Assembly: GCA_025456105.1 (NCBI GenBank)
Contig: JALOLG010000131.1
Location: 1-5,523 of the forward strand
Direction: 5' to 3'
Length of the DNA: 5,523 nt
Source: Ilumatobacteraceae bacterium
Lineage (GTDB): Bacteria > Actinomycetota > Acidimicrobiia > Acidimicrobiales > Ilumatobacteraceae
A program made the translations under genes and the position numbers. The notes under the pieces are model-generated. The model was given only the letters and a program-made list of their open reading frames with translations, searched no databases and was not told the origin of the DNA. Positions 1 through 5,523 of this stretch are shown in pieces; position 1 is the stretch's first letter; each line of letters begins with the position of its first letter.

Positions 1-3
1 GCT

Positions 4-20
4 CTGAGCCGGGTGCTCAG
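4..20 (-). terminator. Possible short hairpin at the end of hss
   Basis: A perfect 6-bp inverted repeat, CTGAGC / GCTCAG, with a 5-base loop overlaps the hss stop codon (TCA at 17-19 on the plus strand). It could be the start of a transcription end signal for hss. The stem is short, no T-run is visible, and the window ends 3 bases further on, so this may be chance. Confidence 0.25.
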
Positions 21-1489
21 CGAACGAGGAAGTTGGTGAACTGCCAGGGGTCGTCGCGGTCGATCCCGTCGGCCTCGCTGCCCCACTCGGCGAACAGATC
101 GACCCGGCTCGACACCGGGTCCCAGTCGGCGGGACCCGACCAGCACGTGCCGAGGTACGTCGAGGCGACCTCCAGGATGTCCTCCCACGGGAGCTCGTCG
201 GGCACCCGCACACCCTCGGCGGGGTGGTCGAACATCCAGCGCATCGCGCCGACGATCGAGGCGGCCACCTGCAGCGTGGTGGCGTTCTGGTGCGGGACGA
301 GCGCTCGGGCCTCGTCGATCGTGAGCTGCGAGCCGGTCCACCACGAGCGGTACGGGTGTCCCATGAGCAGCACGCCCAGCTCGTCGCGACCGGAGACGAT
401 CTCGTCGTTGAGGATGCGCTGGCCCGACTGCATCCGCCAGCCGTTCGCGATCAGCTCGTGGACGCTGTTGATGGCGACGTCGGACGGGCAGTAGGCGTAG
501 TGGACGGTGGGGCGGTAGACGGTCCGGCCGTGCTCGTCGCGCACGGTGAGGTGCTCGCACATCGTGTACGACTCGCCGTGACGGATCACCATCCCGCGGA
601 TCTCGCCGCCCAGCGGCACCCACGAGCGGACCCAGGTCTGCATGCCGGGTCGAGCGATGCAGATCTGGTTGCGCGGGCCGTCGGCGGTGTGCACGTACGC
701 GTCGGGTGGGAGCCGCTTCTCGTGGGTGCCCCAGCCGAGCTCGGCCGGTGCGACACCTTCCTCGTAGAAGCCCTCGACCGACCACGTGTTGACGAACTCG
801 TCGACCTCCTTGGGGCGGTCGGTGATCTGCGTGTCGCGCTCGGCGATGTGGATCACCTTGGTGCCGGTCAGCATCGCCAGCTCGGCGTACCGCCGGGCGG
901 CGAGGGCCGCCTCGATCGTCGGCGCTGCGTCGCCGGCGATGCCGTCGTGCAGCATGCGAGTGGCGATCTCGGTGAGCGCCTGCTTGGCGAAGTGGCTGAC
1001 GAGGCCCGGGTTGGCGCCGTGCTCGAGGACCGCGCTCGGCCCGGCGTTGTCCCCCCAGCCGGCGATCATCCGACGGATGGCCTGGTGGCGCACGTAGAGC
1101 GTGCGATCGAGCGGGTTCGTGGACTCCATGGCGTCGTACGGGTCCCACAGCTCGACCGAGGTGTTCAGGTAGCGCACGCCGTGATCGCGGCACCACTGCA
1201 GGATCGTGCAGTTGTCGATGTTCCACGCGACGTCGACGATCATGTCGCCGCTGCCGACCCGCTCGGCGAGGAACGAGTCGAGGTTGTCCGGCGTGATCCG
1301 GCCGCTCTCGTAGGTGACGCCTGCGGCGAGCAGGTCGGCGACCCGATGGCGGTTGTCGACGAAGTCGACGATGCGGATCCGTGACGGCTCGATGCCGAGC
1401 TCGCTCACGATGAGCGGCAGCGTGCACTGGGCGACGGAGCCGCAGCCGAGCACGAGGATGCGTGGGGGGACCGAGGACGAGGTGGTCAC
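17..1489 (-). CDS. hss: Homospermidine synthase
   Basis: A 490-residue protein of the saccharopine dehydrogenase-like homospermidine synthase family (EC 2.5.1.44). These cytosolic NAD-dependent enzymes join aminobutyl groups from putrescine (or spermidine) to make homospermidine. Seen in the sequence: an N-terminal Rossmann nucleotide-binding loop GCGSVAQ (residues 15-21), an acid at the end of beta-2 (VDFVD, 41-45), VAWNID (87-92), NTSVELWDPY (109-118), and the strongly family-typical VLEHGANPGLVSHF (154-167). W236 and E244 lie in TWSVEGFYEEG. Their spacing matches the Trp/Glu active-site pair I recall from the Blastochloris viridis enzyme; this is from memory, not an alignment. The length is close to the usual 470-490 residues and the gene looks intact. 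The start is GTG at 1489: an in-frame TAG at 1499-1501 excludes a longer protein. GGAG directly abuts the start, too close for a normal ribosome site, so a leaderless message is possible. No other polyamine gene is in the window. Family and function are confident; substrate preference is inferred from family. Confidence 0.93.
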   Translation of the reverse strand: MTTSSSVPPRILVLGCGSVAQCTLPLIVSELGIEPSRIRIVDFVDNRHRVADLLAAGVTYESGRITPDNLDSFLAERVGSGDMIVDVAWNIDNCTILQWCRDHGVRYLNTSVELWDPYDAMESTNPLDRTLYVRHQAIRRMIAGWGDNAGPSAVLEHGANPGLVSHFAKQALTEIATRMLHDGIAGDAAPTIEAALAARRYAELAMLTGTKVIHIAERDTQITDRPKEVDEFVNTWSVEGFYEEGVAPAELGWGTHEKRLPPDAYVHTADGPRNQICIARPGMQTWVRSWVPLGGEIRGMVIRHGESYTMCEHLTVRDEHGRTVYRPTVHYAYCPSDVAINSVHELIANGWRMQSGQRILNDEIVSGRDELGVLLMGHPYRSWWTGSQLTIDEARALVPHQNATTLQVAASIVGAMRWMFDHPAEGVRVPDELPWEDILEVASTYLGTCWSGPADWDPVSSRVDLFAEWGSEADGIDRDDPWQFTNFLVR

Positions 1490-1533
1490 CTCCGCAACCT
1501 AGCGGCCGGTCACCGGGTAGCGTCCGGGGCACC
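1490..1533. promoter_or_regulatory. Divergent hss / helicase promoter region
   Basis: This 44-bp gap between two divergent starts must hold, or overlap, promoters for both directions. On the minus strand TAGGTT (1501-1496) fits the actinobacterial TANNNT -10 pattern and sits 6 bases before the hss GTG, the spacing expected for a leaderless transcript. On the plus strand TAGCGT (1518-1523) also fits TANNNT, 10 bases before the helicase ATG. No good -35 box is visible for either, so the individual assignments are weak. Confidence 0.35.
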
Positions 1534-2808
1534 ATGACTGAACCCTCCACGCGGCGCGGCGCGCCGCGCGGCCGCCGTCGGCGGCCCCACGACGATCAAC
1601 CCGCCCGTGAGGGCATGCTCACCACGGTCACCGCGCTGCCGCCGGTGGAGCCGCCCACCGGCTTCGCCGCACTCGGGGTGCCCGAGCGCATCGACGTCGG
1701 CCTCGCAGCCGCCGGGTTCGCCCAGCCGTTCGCCATCCAGACCGAGGCCGTCCCCGTGGCCATGCAGGGCCGCGACGTGTGCGGCCGGGCCAAGACCGGC
1801 TCGGGCAAGACGCTCGCGTTCGGGGTGCCGATGCTGGCCCGGATCACCGACAAGGCCGAGCCGTCACGCCCGCTCGGCCTGGTGCTGGTGCCCACCCGCG
1901 AGCTCGCCGTCCAGGTGGCCGAGGTGCTCGCGCCGGTCGCCGAGGTCGCCGGCATGAAGGTGCTGCCCGTGTACGGCGGCAGCAGCCGCCAGCAGCAGGT
2001 CGCCGACCTGCAGCGTGGCGTCGAGCTGGTGATCGCCACGCCGCTGCGCCTCATCGATCTCCTCAAGTCGGGCGAGGTCGACGTCAGCGACGTGCAGATC
2101 GTGTGCCTCGACGAGGCCGACCGGATGGCCGACGACGGCTTCACGCCGCAGGTCGAGTGGATCCTGCGCCACTGCACCGGTCGCAGCCAGACGATGCTGT
2201 TCTCGGCCACGCTCGACGGCGACGTCGGCCACCTCATCCGGCACTACCTGAAGGACCCGATCGAGGTGGCCATCGACGCGGCCACCGACACGGTCGGCAC
2301 GATGCACCACCTGTTCCTGGCGGTGCACCACATGGACAAGGACCGCGTGATCGGAGCGATCGCGCGGTCGATCCCGAAGATCGTGGTGTTCTGCCAGACC
2401 AAGCGCCTCTGCGACCGGGTCACCCACAACCTCGAGGAGCTCGGGCTCAGCGTGGCCGCCATCCACGGCGACCTGCCCCAGCCCGTGCGCGAGCGGGCGC
2501 TCCGGAAGTTCGCCGAAGGTGGGCTGTCGATCCTGGTGGCCACCGACGTGGCGGCTCGCGGCATCGACATCGACGACATCGGCGCCGTGATCCACTACGA
2601 GCCGGCCAAGGACGTCAAGGACTACCTCCACCGCTCGGGCCGCACGGCACGAGCGGGTCGCGACGGCTGGGCGGTCACGCTGGTCGAGTACAACCAGCAC
2701 ACCCAGATGCGGATCCTGCAGCGCGGCATGCGCCTCCCGGTCGAGCCGGCCATCGAGGTGTTCAGCAACGACATCCGGTTGCAGGACCTCTCGTCGTTCG
2801 AGGCCTGA
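1534..2808 (+). CDS. DEAD-box ATP-dependent RNA helicase
   Basis: A 424-residue superfamily 2 DEAD-box helicase that uses ATP to unwind or remodel RNA, as in ribosome assembly, mRNA turnover or cold adaptation. All core motifs are visible: Q motif region GFAQPFAIQ (61-69), motif I AKTGSGKT (86-93), Ia PTRELA (120-125), GG (148-149), Ib TPLR (169-172), II DEAD (193-196), III SAT (224-226), IV VVFCQT (284-289), V ATDVAARGID (336-345) and VI HRSGRTARAG (366-375). The protein has a short basic N-terminal tail ([11 protein letters not shown], 7-17) and almost no C-terminal extension, so it is a minimal two-RecA-domain helicase. Motif Ib reads TPLR instead of the usual TPGR. ATG 1534 is chosen because the longer in-frame ATG at 1462 would overlap the divergent hss start; GGGG at 1526-1529 is a weak ribosome site. 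ATG 1615 is a possible shorter start but has GAGGG only one base away. The subfamily (RhlE, CsdA or other) cannot be settled by eye. It is probably cotranscribed with the next gene. Confidence 0.92.
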   Translation: MTEPSTRRGAPRGRRRRPHDDQPAREGMLTTVTALPPVEPPTGFAALGVPERIDVGLAAAGFAQPFAIQTEAVPVAMQGRDVCGRAKTGSGKTLAFGVPMLARITDKAEPSRPLGLVLVPTRELAVQVAEVLAPVAEVAGMKVLPVYGGSSRQQQVADLQRGVELVIATPLRLIDLLKSGEVDVSDVQIVCLDEADRMADDGFTPQVEWILRHCTGRSQTMLFSATLDGDVGHLIRHYLKDPIEVAIDAATDTVGTMHHLFLAVHHMDKDRVIGAIARSIPKIVVFCQTKRLCDRVTHNLEELGLSVAAIHGDLPQPVRERALRKFAEGGLSILVATDVAARGIDIDDIGAVIHYEPAKDVKDYLHRSGRTARAGRDGWAVTLVEYNQHTQMRILQRGMRLPVEPAIEVFSNDIRLQDLSSFEA

Positions 2809-2812
2809 CCTG

Positions 2813-3196
2813 ATGGACCGGCCAGGTTTCCTCGACCTGCTCGACGGTCCGCACACCGCCGTGCTCACCTCGCTGCTGCCCGACGGATCACCCCAGTCGA
2901 CGCCGGTGTGGTTCCTCCGACAGGGTGAGGAGATCCTCGTGTCGTCGCGGGCGGGCCAGCAGAAGCACCGCAACGTGGTGCGAGATCCGCGCGTGGCGCT
3001 GACCGTCGTCGACCCCGCGAACCCGATGAGCTACGTCGAGGTCCGCGGCACGGCGGTCGCCGAGGACGACCCCACGTACGAGGCACGCGACGCCGTCGTG
3101 CGCAAGCACGGCTACGCCGACGGATCCGCCTTCGACCCGCCCGATGCCCGCCGGGTCGTGATCCGCATCCGCCCGCACCGCATCACCGGCCGCTGA
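2813..3196 (+). CDS. PPOX-class (pyridoxamine oxidase-like) F420/flavin-binding protein
   Basis: A 127-residue cytosolic protein with the split beta-barrel pattern of the pyridoxamine 5'-phosphate oxidase-like superfamily, most like small actinobacterial members of the Rv1155 type. Visible landmarks are LLPDGSPQSTPVWF (21-34), SSRAGQQKHRNVVRDPRVALTV (44-65; a typical cofactor-phosphate binding stretch with K51 and the DPRVAL strand), YVEVRGTA (74-81), and a final RRVVIRIRPHRITG strand (113-126). Length is normal for the family. Members bind F420, FMN or haem and most act on unknown substrates, so neither cofactor nor reaction can be fixed here; F420 is the best guess from the organism type. 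The ATG lies 4 bases after the helicase stop with GAGG at 2800-2803 inside the helicase end, pointing to a shared message and coupled translation. A functional link to the helicase is not established. Confidence 0.87.
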   Translation: MDRPGFLDLLDGPHTAVLTSLLPDGSPQSTPVWFLRQGEEILVSSRAGQQKHRNVVRDPRVALTVVDPANPMSYVEVRGTAVAEDDPTYEARDAVVRKHGYADGSAFDPPDARRVVIRIRPHRITGR

Positions 3197-3237
3197 GGCC
3201 CCGCTTCCGGCGTCCGCACGTCGCCCGGGCCACCGTT

Positions 3238-3280
3238 CTCGGTGACTTCCGTTGCGGTTTCCGCAACGATCGTCACCGAG
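3238..3280. terminator. Bidirectional two-stage hairpin terminator
   Basis: The 100-bp gap between two convergent genes contains a nested perfect inverted repeat. The outer arms are CTCGGTGAC (3238-3246) and GTCACCGAG (3272-3280), 9 bp. The inner arms are CGTTGCGG (3250-3257) and CCGCAACG (3261-3268), 8 bp, closed by a TTT loop, with a symmetric 3x3 internal loop between the stems. It begins 42 bases after the PPOX stop and ends 17 bases beyond the leuD stop, so it can serve both strands. There is no T-run on either side, as is common for terminator-like hairpins in high-GC actinobacteria. A protein-binding site is an alternative. Confidence 0.75.
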
Positions 3281-3296
3281 GTTCGTCCACCCCGGG

Positions 3297-3884
3297 TCAG
3301 CCGGGGAGCCAGGCGGGGCGGGTCGATTCGTAGGCGTCGATCTCGTCGGCGTGGCGCAGGGTGATGCCGATGTCGTCGAGCCCCTCGAGGAATCGGTGCT
3401 GGGTGGCCGGGTCCATCGGGAACGGCTCGGTGATGCCGGCCGCCGGCACCTCCACCACGAGCCGCTCGACGTCGACGACGATCTCCGTGGCGGGGTCGGC
3501 CTCGATCGCCGCCCAGATCCGCTCGACCACGGCCTCCGGGAGCACCACGGGCACCAGGCCGTTCTTGGTGCAGTTGTTGCGGAAGATGTCCGAGAAGCTC
3601 GGGGCGATCACGGCATCGAAGCCGTGCTGCTGGATGGCCCACACGGCGTGCTCGCGGCTCGAGCCCACGCCGAACGCCGGCCCGGCGACGAGGATCGACG
3701 CCCGCGCGTAGCGCTCGTCGTTCATGACGAAGTCGCGGTCGTCGCGCCAGGTGGAGAAGAGGCCCTGCTCGAAGCCGGTGCGCTCGACGCGCTTCAGCCA
3801 CTCGGCGGGGATGATCTGGTCGGTGTCGACGTCGCTGCGCCGCAGCGGCAGCCCGGTGCCCGACGCGATGCGCACGGCCTTCAT
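3297..3884 (-). CDS. leuD: 3-isopropylmalate dehydratase small subunit
   Basis: A 195-residue swivel-domain subunit of isopropylmalate isomerase (EC 4.2.1.33). With LeuC it converts 2-isopropylmalate to 3-isopropylmalate, the second committed step of leucine synthesis in the cytosol. Diagnostic stretches are DVDTDQIIPAEWL (18-30), FGVGSSREHAVWA (71-83; the substrate-binding GSSREH loop) and SFSDIFRNNCTKNGL (96-110). Length matches the roughly 200-residue bacterial LeuD, and the protein is complete and free-standing, not fused to LeuC. The ATG at 3884 begins with the typical MKA and follows an excellent ribosome site. It is the second gene of the leuCD operon, 13 bases after the leuC stop, and ends just before the convergent hairpin. 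In Streptomyces, as I recall, a gene for HU protein follows leuD; here the next gene is convergent instead. Confidence 0.97.
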   Translation of the reverse strand: MKAVRIASGTGLPLRRSDVDTDQIIPAEWLKRVERTGFEQGLFSTWRDDRDFVMNDERYARASILVAGPAFGVGSSREHAVWAIQQHGFDAVIAPSFSDIFRNNCTKNGLVPVVLPEAVVERIWAAIEADPATEIVVDVERLVVEVPAAGITEPFPMDPATQHRFLEGLDDIGITLRHADEIDAYESTRPAWLPG

Positions 3885-3890
3885 GACAGG

Positions 3891-3896
3891 TCCTCC
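3891..3896 (-). promoter_or_regulatory. Ribosome binding site of leuD
   Basis: GGAGGA on the minus strand lies 6 bases before the leuD ATG and immediately after the leuC stop codon (3898-3900). It is close to a perfect anti-16S match, confirms the leuD start, and suggests leuD is translated efficiently from the leuCD message. Confidence 0.85.
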
Positions 3897-3897
3897 A

Positions 3898-5295
3898 TCA
3901 GAGATCGTCGGGGGTGGCGAAGTGGCCGGCCACCGCCGTGGCGGCGGCGACGGCGGGGGAGACGAGGTGGGTGCGGCCGCCGCGGCCCTGGCGGCCCTCG
4001 AAGTTGCGGTTGCTGGTGCTCGCCGCCCGCTCGCCGGGGGCCAGCTTGTCGGGGTTCATGGCGAGGCACATCGAGCAGCCGGGCTCGCGCCAGTCGGCAC
4101 CCGCAGCGCGGAAGATGCGGTCGAGGCCCTCGGCCTCGGCCTGCGCCTTCACGGCGTGGCTGCCTGGCACGACCATCACCCGGCCGATCGACACGCGCCG
4201 GCCGTCGAGCACGGCGGCGGCGGCCCGGAGATCCTCGATCCGGCTGTTGGTGCACGAGCCGATGAACACGGTGTCGACCGGGATCTCGCGGATCGGCGTG
4301 CCCGCCGCGAGCCCCATGTAGTCGAGGGCCCGGGCGATCGCGTCGCGCGCCGTGGGATCGCTGGCCTCGTCGGGGGAGGGCACGCGCCCGTCGATCGAGG
4401 TGACCTGACCCGGGTTCGTGCCCCAGGTGACGTTGGGGCGCAGGCGGCCGGCATCGAGGCGCACCTCGCGGTCCCAGCGTGCGTCAGGCGCGCTCCGGAG
4501 CGTGCGCCAGTCGTCGAGCGCCGCCTCCCAGGCGGCACCGCGCGGTGCGTGGGGGCGCCCCTCGAGGTAGGCGAAGGTGGTGTCGTCGGGCGCGACGAGC
4601 CCCGCACGAGCCCCAGCCTCGATCGACATGTTGCACACCGTCATCCGGCCCTCCATCGAGAGCGACTCGATGGCCGAGCCGCGGTACTCGATGACGTGGC
4701 CGATGCCGCCGCCGGTGCCGATCTCACCGATGATCGCCAGGATCACGTCCTTGGCCGTCACCCCGGCCGGGAGCGCGCCGTCGACCTCCACCGACATCCA
4801 CTTCGGCCGCGACTGGGGGAGCGTCTGGGTGGCGAGCACGTGCTCGACCTCGCTCGTGCCGATGCCGAACGCGAGCGCTCCGAACGCACCGTGCGTCGCG
4901 GTGTGGCTGTCGCCGCACACGATGGTCATGCCGGGCAGGGTGCGGCCCTGCTCGGGACCGATCACGTGCACGATGCCCTGGCCGGCGTCGCCCATCGGGT
5001 AGTGGGTGATCCCGAACTCGCGGGCGTTCGCGCGCAGGGTGTCGACCTGCTTGGCCGAGATCGGGTCCGCGATCGGCTGGTCGATGTCGGCGGTGGGGAC
5101 GTTGTGGTCCTCGGTGGCCACCGTGAGGTCGGGGCGCCGCACACGGCGACCCGTGAGCCGCAGGCCGTCGAACGCCTGCGGGCTGGTGACCTCGTGGACG
5201 AGGTGGAGGTCGATGTAGAGCAGGTCGGCCTCGCCCGGCGCCGAGTGGACGACGTGGCGGTCCCAGACCAGCTCGGGGAGCGTGCTGCCCGGCAT
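3898..5295 (-). CDS. leuC: 3-isopropylmalate dehydratase large subunit
   Basis: The 465-residue large, iron-sulfur subunit of isopropylmalate isomerase (EC 4.2.1.33), an aconitase-family enzyme acting with LeuD in leucine synthesis. Seen in the sequence: TEDHNVPT (61-68), the aconitase signature beginning [21 protein letters not shown] (128-148), and three [4Fe-4S] ligand cysteines at 348 (in IGSCTNSR, 345-352), 407 and 410 (in [11 protein letters not shown], 406-416). These positions and the length nearly coincide with the E. coli protein (466 residues). The gene is intact. I chose ATG 5295, giving [16 protein letters not shown], because a strong ribosome site precedes it and the product begins like known LeuC proteins. 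The alternative ATG at 5332-5334 would add 13 unconserved residues and run through the putative operator. It is first in the leuCD operon and divergent from an IclR-type regulator, the standard actinobacterial arrangement, so leucine-linked repression or activation by that regulator is likely. Confidence 0.97.
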   Translation of the reverse strand: MPGSTLPELVWDRHVVHSAPGEADLLYIDLHLVHEVTSPQAFDGLRLTGRRVRRPDLTVATEDHNVPTADIDQPIADPISAKQVDTLRANAREFGITHYPMGDAGQGIVHVIGPEQGRTLPGMTIVCGDSHTATHGAFGALAFGIGTSEVEHVLATQTLPQSRPKWMSVEVDGALPAGVTAKDVILAIIGEIGTGGGIGHVIEYRGSAIESLSMEGRMTVCNMSIEAGARAGLVAPDDTTFAYLEGRPHAPRGAAWEAALDDWRTLRSAPDARWDREVRLDAGRLRPNVTWGTNPGQVTSIDGRVPSPDEASDPTARDAIARALDYMGLAAGTPIREIPVDTVFIGSCTNSRIEDLRAAAAVLDGRRVSIGRVMVVPGSHAVKAQAEAEGLDRIFRAAGADWREPGCSMCLAMNPDKLAPGERAASTSNRNFEGRQGRGGRTHLVSPAVAAATAVAGHFATPDDL

Positions 5296-5301
5296 GTGAC
5301 G

Positions 5302-5309
5302 TTCCTTCC
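5302..5309 (-). promoter_or_regulatory. Ribosome binding site of leuC (sets the start)
   Basis: GGAAGGAA on the minus strand ends 6 bases before the ATG at 5295. This purine-rich site supports that start over the in-frame ATG at 5334, which has no comparable site and lies beyond the inverted repeats. Confidence 0.75.
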
Positions 5310-5313
5310 GGTG

Positions 5314-5340
5314 TCTCAGGATGTGAGATAGCATTCCTGA
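5314..5340. promoter_or_regulatory. Probable NdgR/LtbR-type operator, overlapping inverted repeats
   Basis: Two inverted repeats overlap in the 48-bp gap between leuC and the regulator. One is TCTCA-N5-TGAGA (5314-5318 and 5324-5328); the other is TCAGGA-N13-TCCTGA (5316-5321 and 5335-5340). IclR-type regulators of leuCD (Streptomyces NdgR, Corynebacterium LtbR) bind in this divergent gap, and the LtbR motif I recall also ends in GTG(A/G)GA, as does GTGAGA here. Binding is inferred from position, symmetry and that remembered similarity. Confidence 0.6.
5329..5334 (+). promoter_or_regulatory. Candidate -10 box of the IclR-type regulator gene
   Basis: TAGCAT fits the TANNNT actinobacterial -10 pattern and lies 9 bases before the regulator ATG at 5344. 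The transcript would then have almost no 5' leader, consistent with the lack of a Shine-Dalgarno-like sequence there. No good -35 box is seen, and the hexamer sits between the arms of one inverted repeat. Confidence 0.35.
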
Positions 5341-5343
5341 CTG

Positions 5344-5523
5344 ATGGACACACTATCCGGGATCGGCGTGCTCGACAAGGTGGTGGCCGTGCTCGGTGCG
5401 GTGGCCGAGGCACCGCGGACGCTCGCCGACCTGCAGGCGGCGACCGCGCTCCCGCGCGCCACCGCGCACCGGCTCGCCGCCGCGCTCGAGGTGCACGGGT
5501 GGCTCCGACGCGACGACGAAGGC
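5344..5523 (+). CDS. ndgR: IclR-family regulator, NdgR/LtbR type (N-terminal part)
   Basis: The first 60 residues of an IclR-family transcription factor; the gene continues beyond the right edge, so the ligand-binding domain is not seen. The start [12 protein letters not shown] (6-17) and the winged helix-turn-helix stretch [20 protein letters not shown] (27-46) closely resemble Streptomyces NdgR as I remember it, including the VLDK and P-R-x-T-A-H-R-L recognition-helix pattern. NdgR and its Corynebacterium relative LtbR control leuCD, and related proteins also control tryptophan, nitrogen or antibiotic genes. Divergent placement against leuC, only 48 bp away, supports the same role. The start is well fixed: an in-frame TGA at 5338-5340 leaves only CTG 5341 or ATG 5344 unless translation begins inside the helix-turn-helix region. 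No ribosome site precedes it, so a leaderless or near-leaderless message is likely. Family is confident; orthology to NdgR is inferred from the N-terminus and context. Confidence 0.88.
   Translation, partial: MDTLSGIGVLDKVVAVLGAVAEAPRTLADLQAATALPRATAHRLAAALEVHGWLRRDDEG
5350..5378 (-). promoter_or_regulatory. Candidate leuC promoter inside the regulator gene
   Basis: On the minus strand TTGTCG (5378-5373) and TAGTGT (5355-5350) are separated by exactly 17 bases. They match 4 of 6 and 3 of 6 bases of the sigma-70-type consensus, with the -10 fitting TANNNT. Transcription would begin near 5343, giving a leuC leader of about 48 bases that contains the putative operator. TATCTC near 5329-5324 is a weaker alternative -10. 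This is inferred from spacing only. Confidence 0.35.

Noticed and set aside
224..1384. Plus-strand open frame of 386 codons opposite hss
   Set aside because: Antisense to a well-conserved enzyme; its composition (V, D, R, A, H runs) is typical of the mirror frame of a GC-rich gene and no motif is seen.
1462..1533. Longer helicase start at ATG 1462
   Set aside because: It would overlap the first codons of divergent hss and add 24 residues encoded by the intergenic promoter region; ATG 1534 avoids both.
1864..2973. Minus-strand open frame of 369 codons across the helicase and PPOX genes
   Set aside because: It spans two real genes on the other strand and has shadow-frame composition without any domain.
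3724..5331. Long plus-strand open frame of 535 codons opposite leuC and the start of leuD
   Set aside because: It is antisense to two unmistakable genes, reads as low-complexity R/G/A/V/H/D-rich protein with no recognisable domain, and arises from the GC-biased third positions of the real genes.
5296..5334. Longer leuC start at ATG 5334, or a leader peptide there
   Set aside because: It is in frame with leuC, adds unconserved residues through the inverted repeats, has no ribosome site, and contains no leucine run that would suggest attenuation.
1..5523. A hidden defence, toxin-antitoxin, mobile or other new system
   Set aside because: Every stretch longer than about 100 bp is covered by a recognisable conserved gene; no repeats array, transposase, tRNA, integrase or unexplained coding region remains.

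Overview
This is a compact, very GC-rich bacterial window of ordinary housekeeping and metabolic genes. It most likely comes from an actinomycete-type bacterium (Actinomycetota). The evidence is the strong G/C bias at third codon positions, an IclR-type regulator closely resembling Streptomyces NdgR placed divergently from leuCD, and a small split-barrel protein of the class often F420-dependent in actinobacteria. A deep-branching class such as Acidimicrobiia is a reasonable guess, but the sequence does not prove it.

Layout from left to right. Positions 17-1489 (minus) encode a complete homospermidine synthase (hss), starting at GTG. A 44-bp gap separates it from a divergent plus-strand pair: a DEAD-box RNA helicase (1534-2808) and, four bases after its stop, a PPOX/split-barrel flavin- or F420-binding protein (2813-3196). 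The 100-bp gap 3197-3296 lies between convergent genes and holds a strong two-stage hairpin (3238-3280), probably a bidirectional terminator. On its other side the leuCD operon runs on the minus strand: leuC (3898-5295), 13 bases, then leuD (3297-3884). These are the two subunits of isopropylmalate isomerase. A 48-bp control region (5296-5343) separates leuC from a divergent IclR-family regulator (NdgR/LtbR type) that runs off the right edge after its first 60 codons.

Functionally there are three units: polyamine synthesis (hss), RNA remodelling plus a small redox protein (helicase-PPOX), and leucine biosynthesis with its probable regulator (leuCD and ndgR). The short ndgR-leuC gap carries overlapping inverted repeats that look like the regulator's operator, with candidate promoters facing both ways.

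I found no mobile element, CRISPR array, tRNA, rRNA or phage-like gene, and no new multi-gene system. The points most worth a second look are the compressed ndgR-leuC control region, the convergent hairpin, the unusual motif Ib of the helicase, and the origin and context of the homospermidine synthase.
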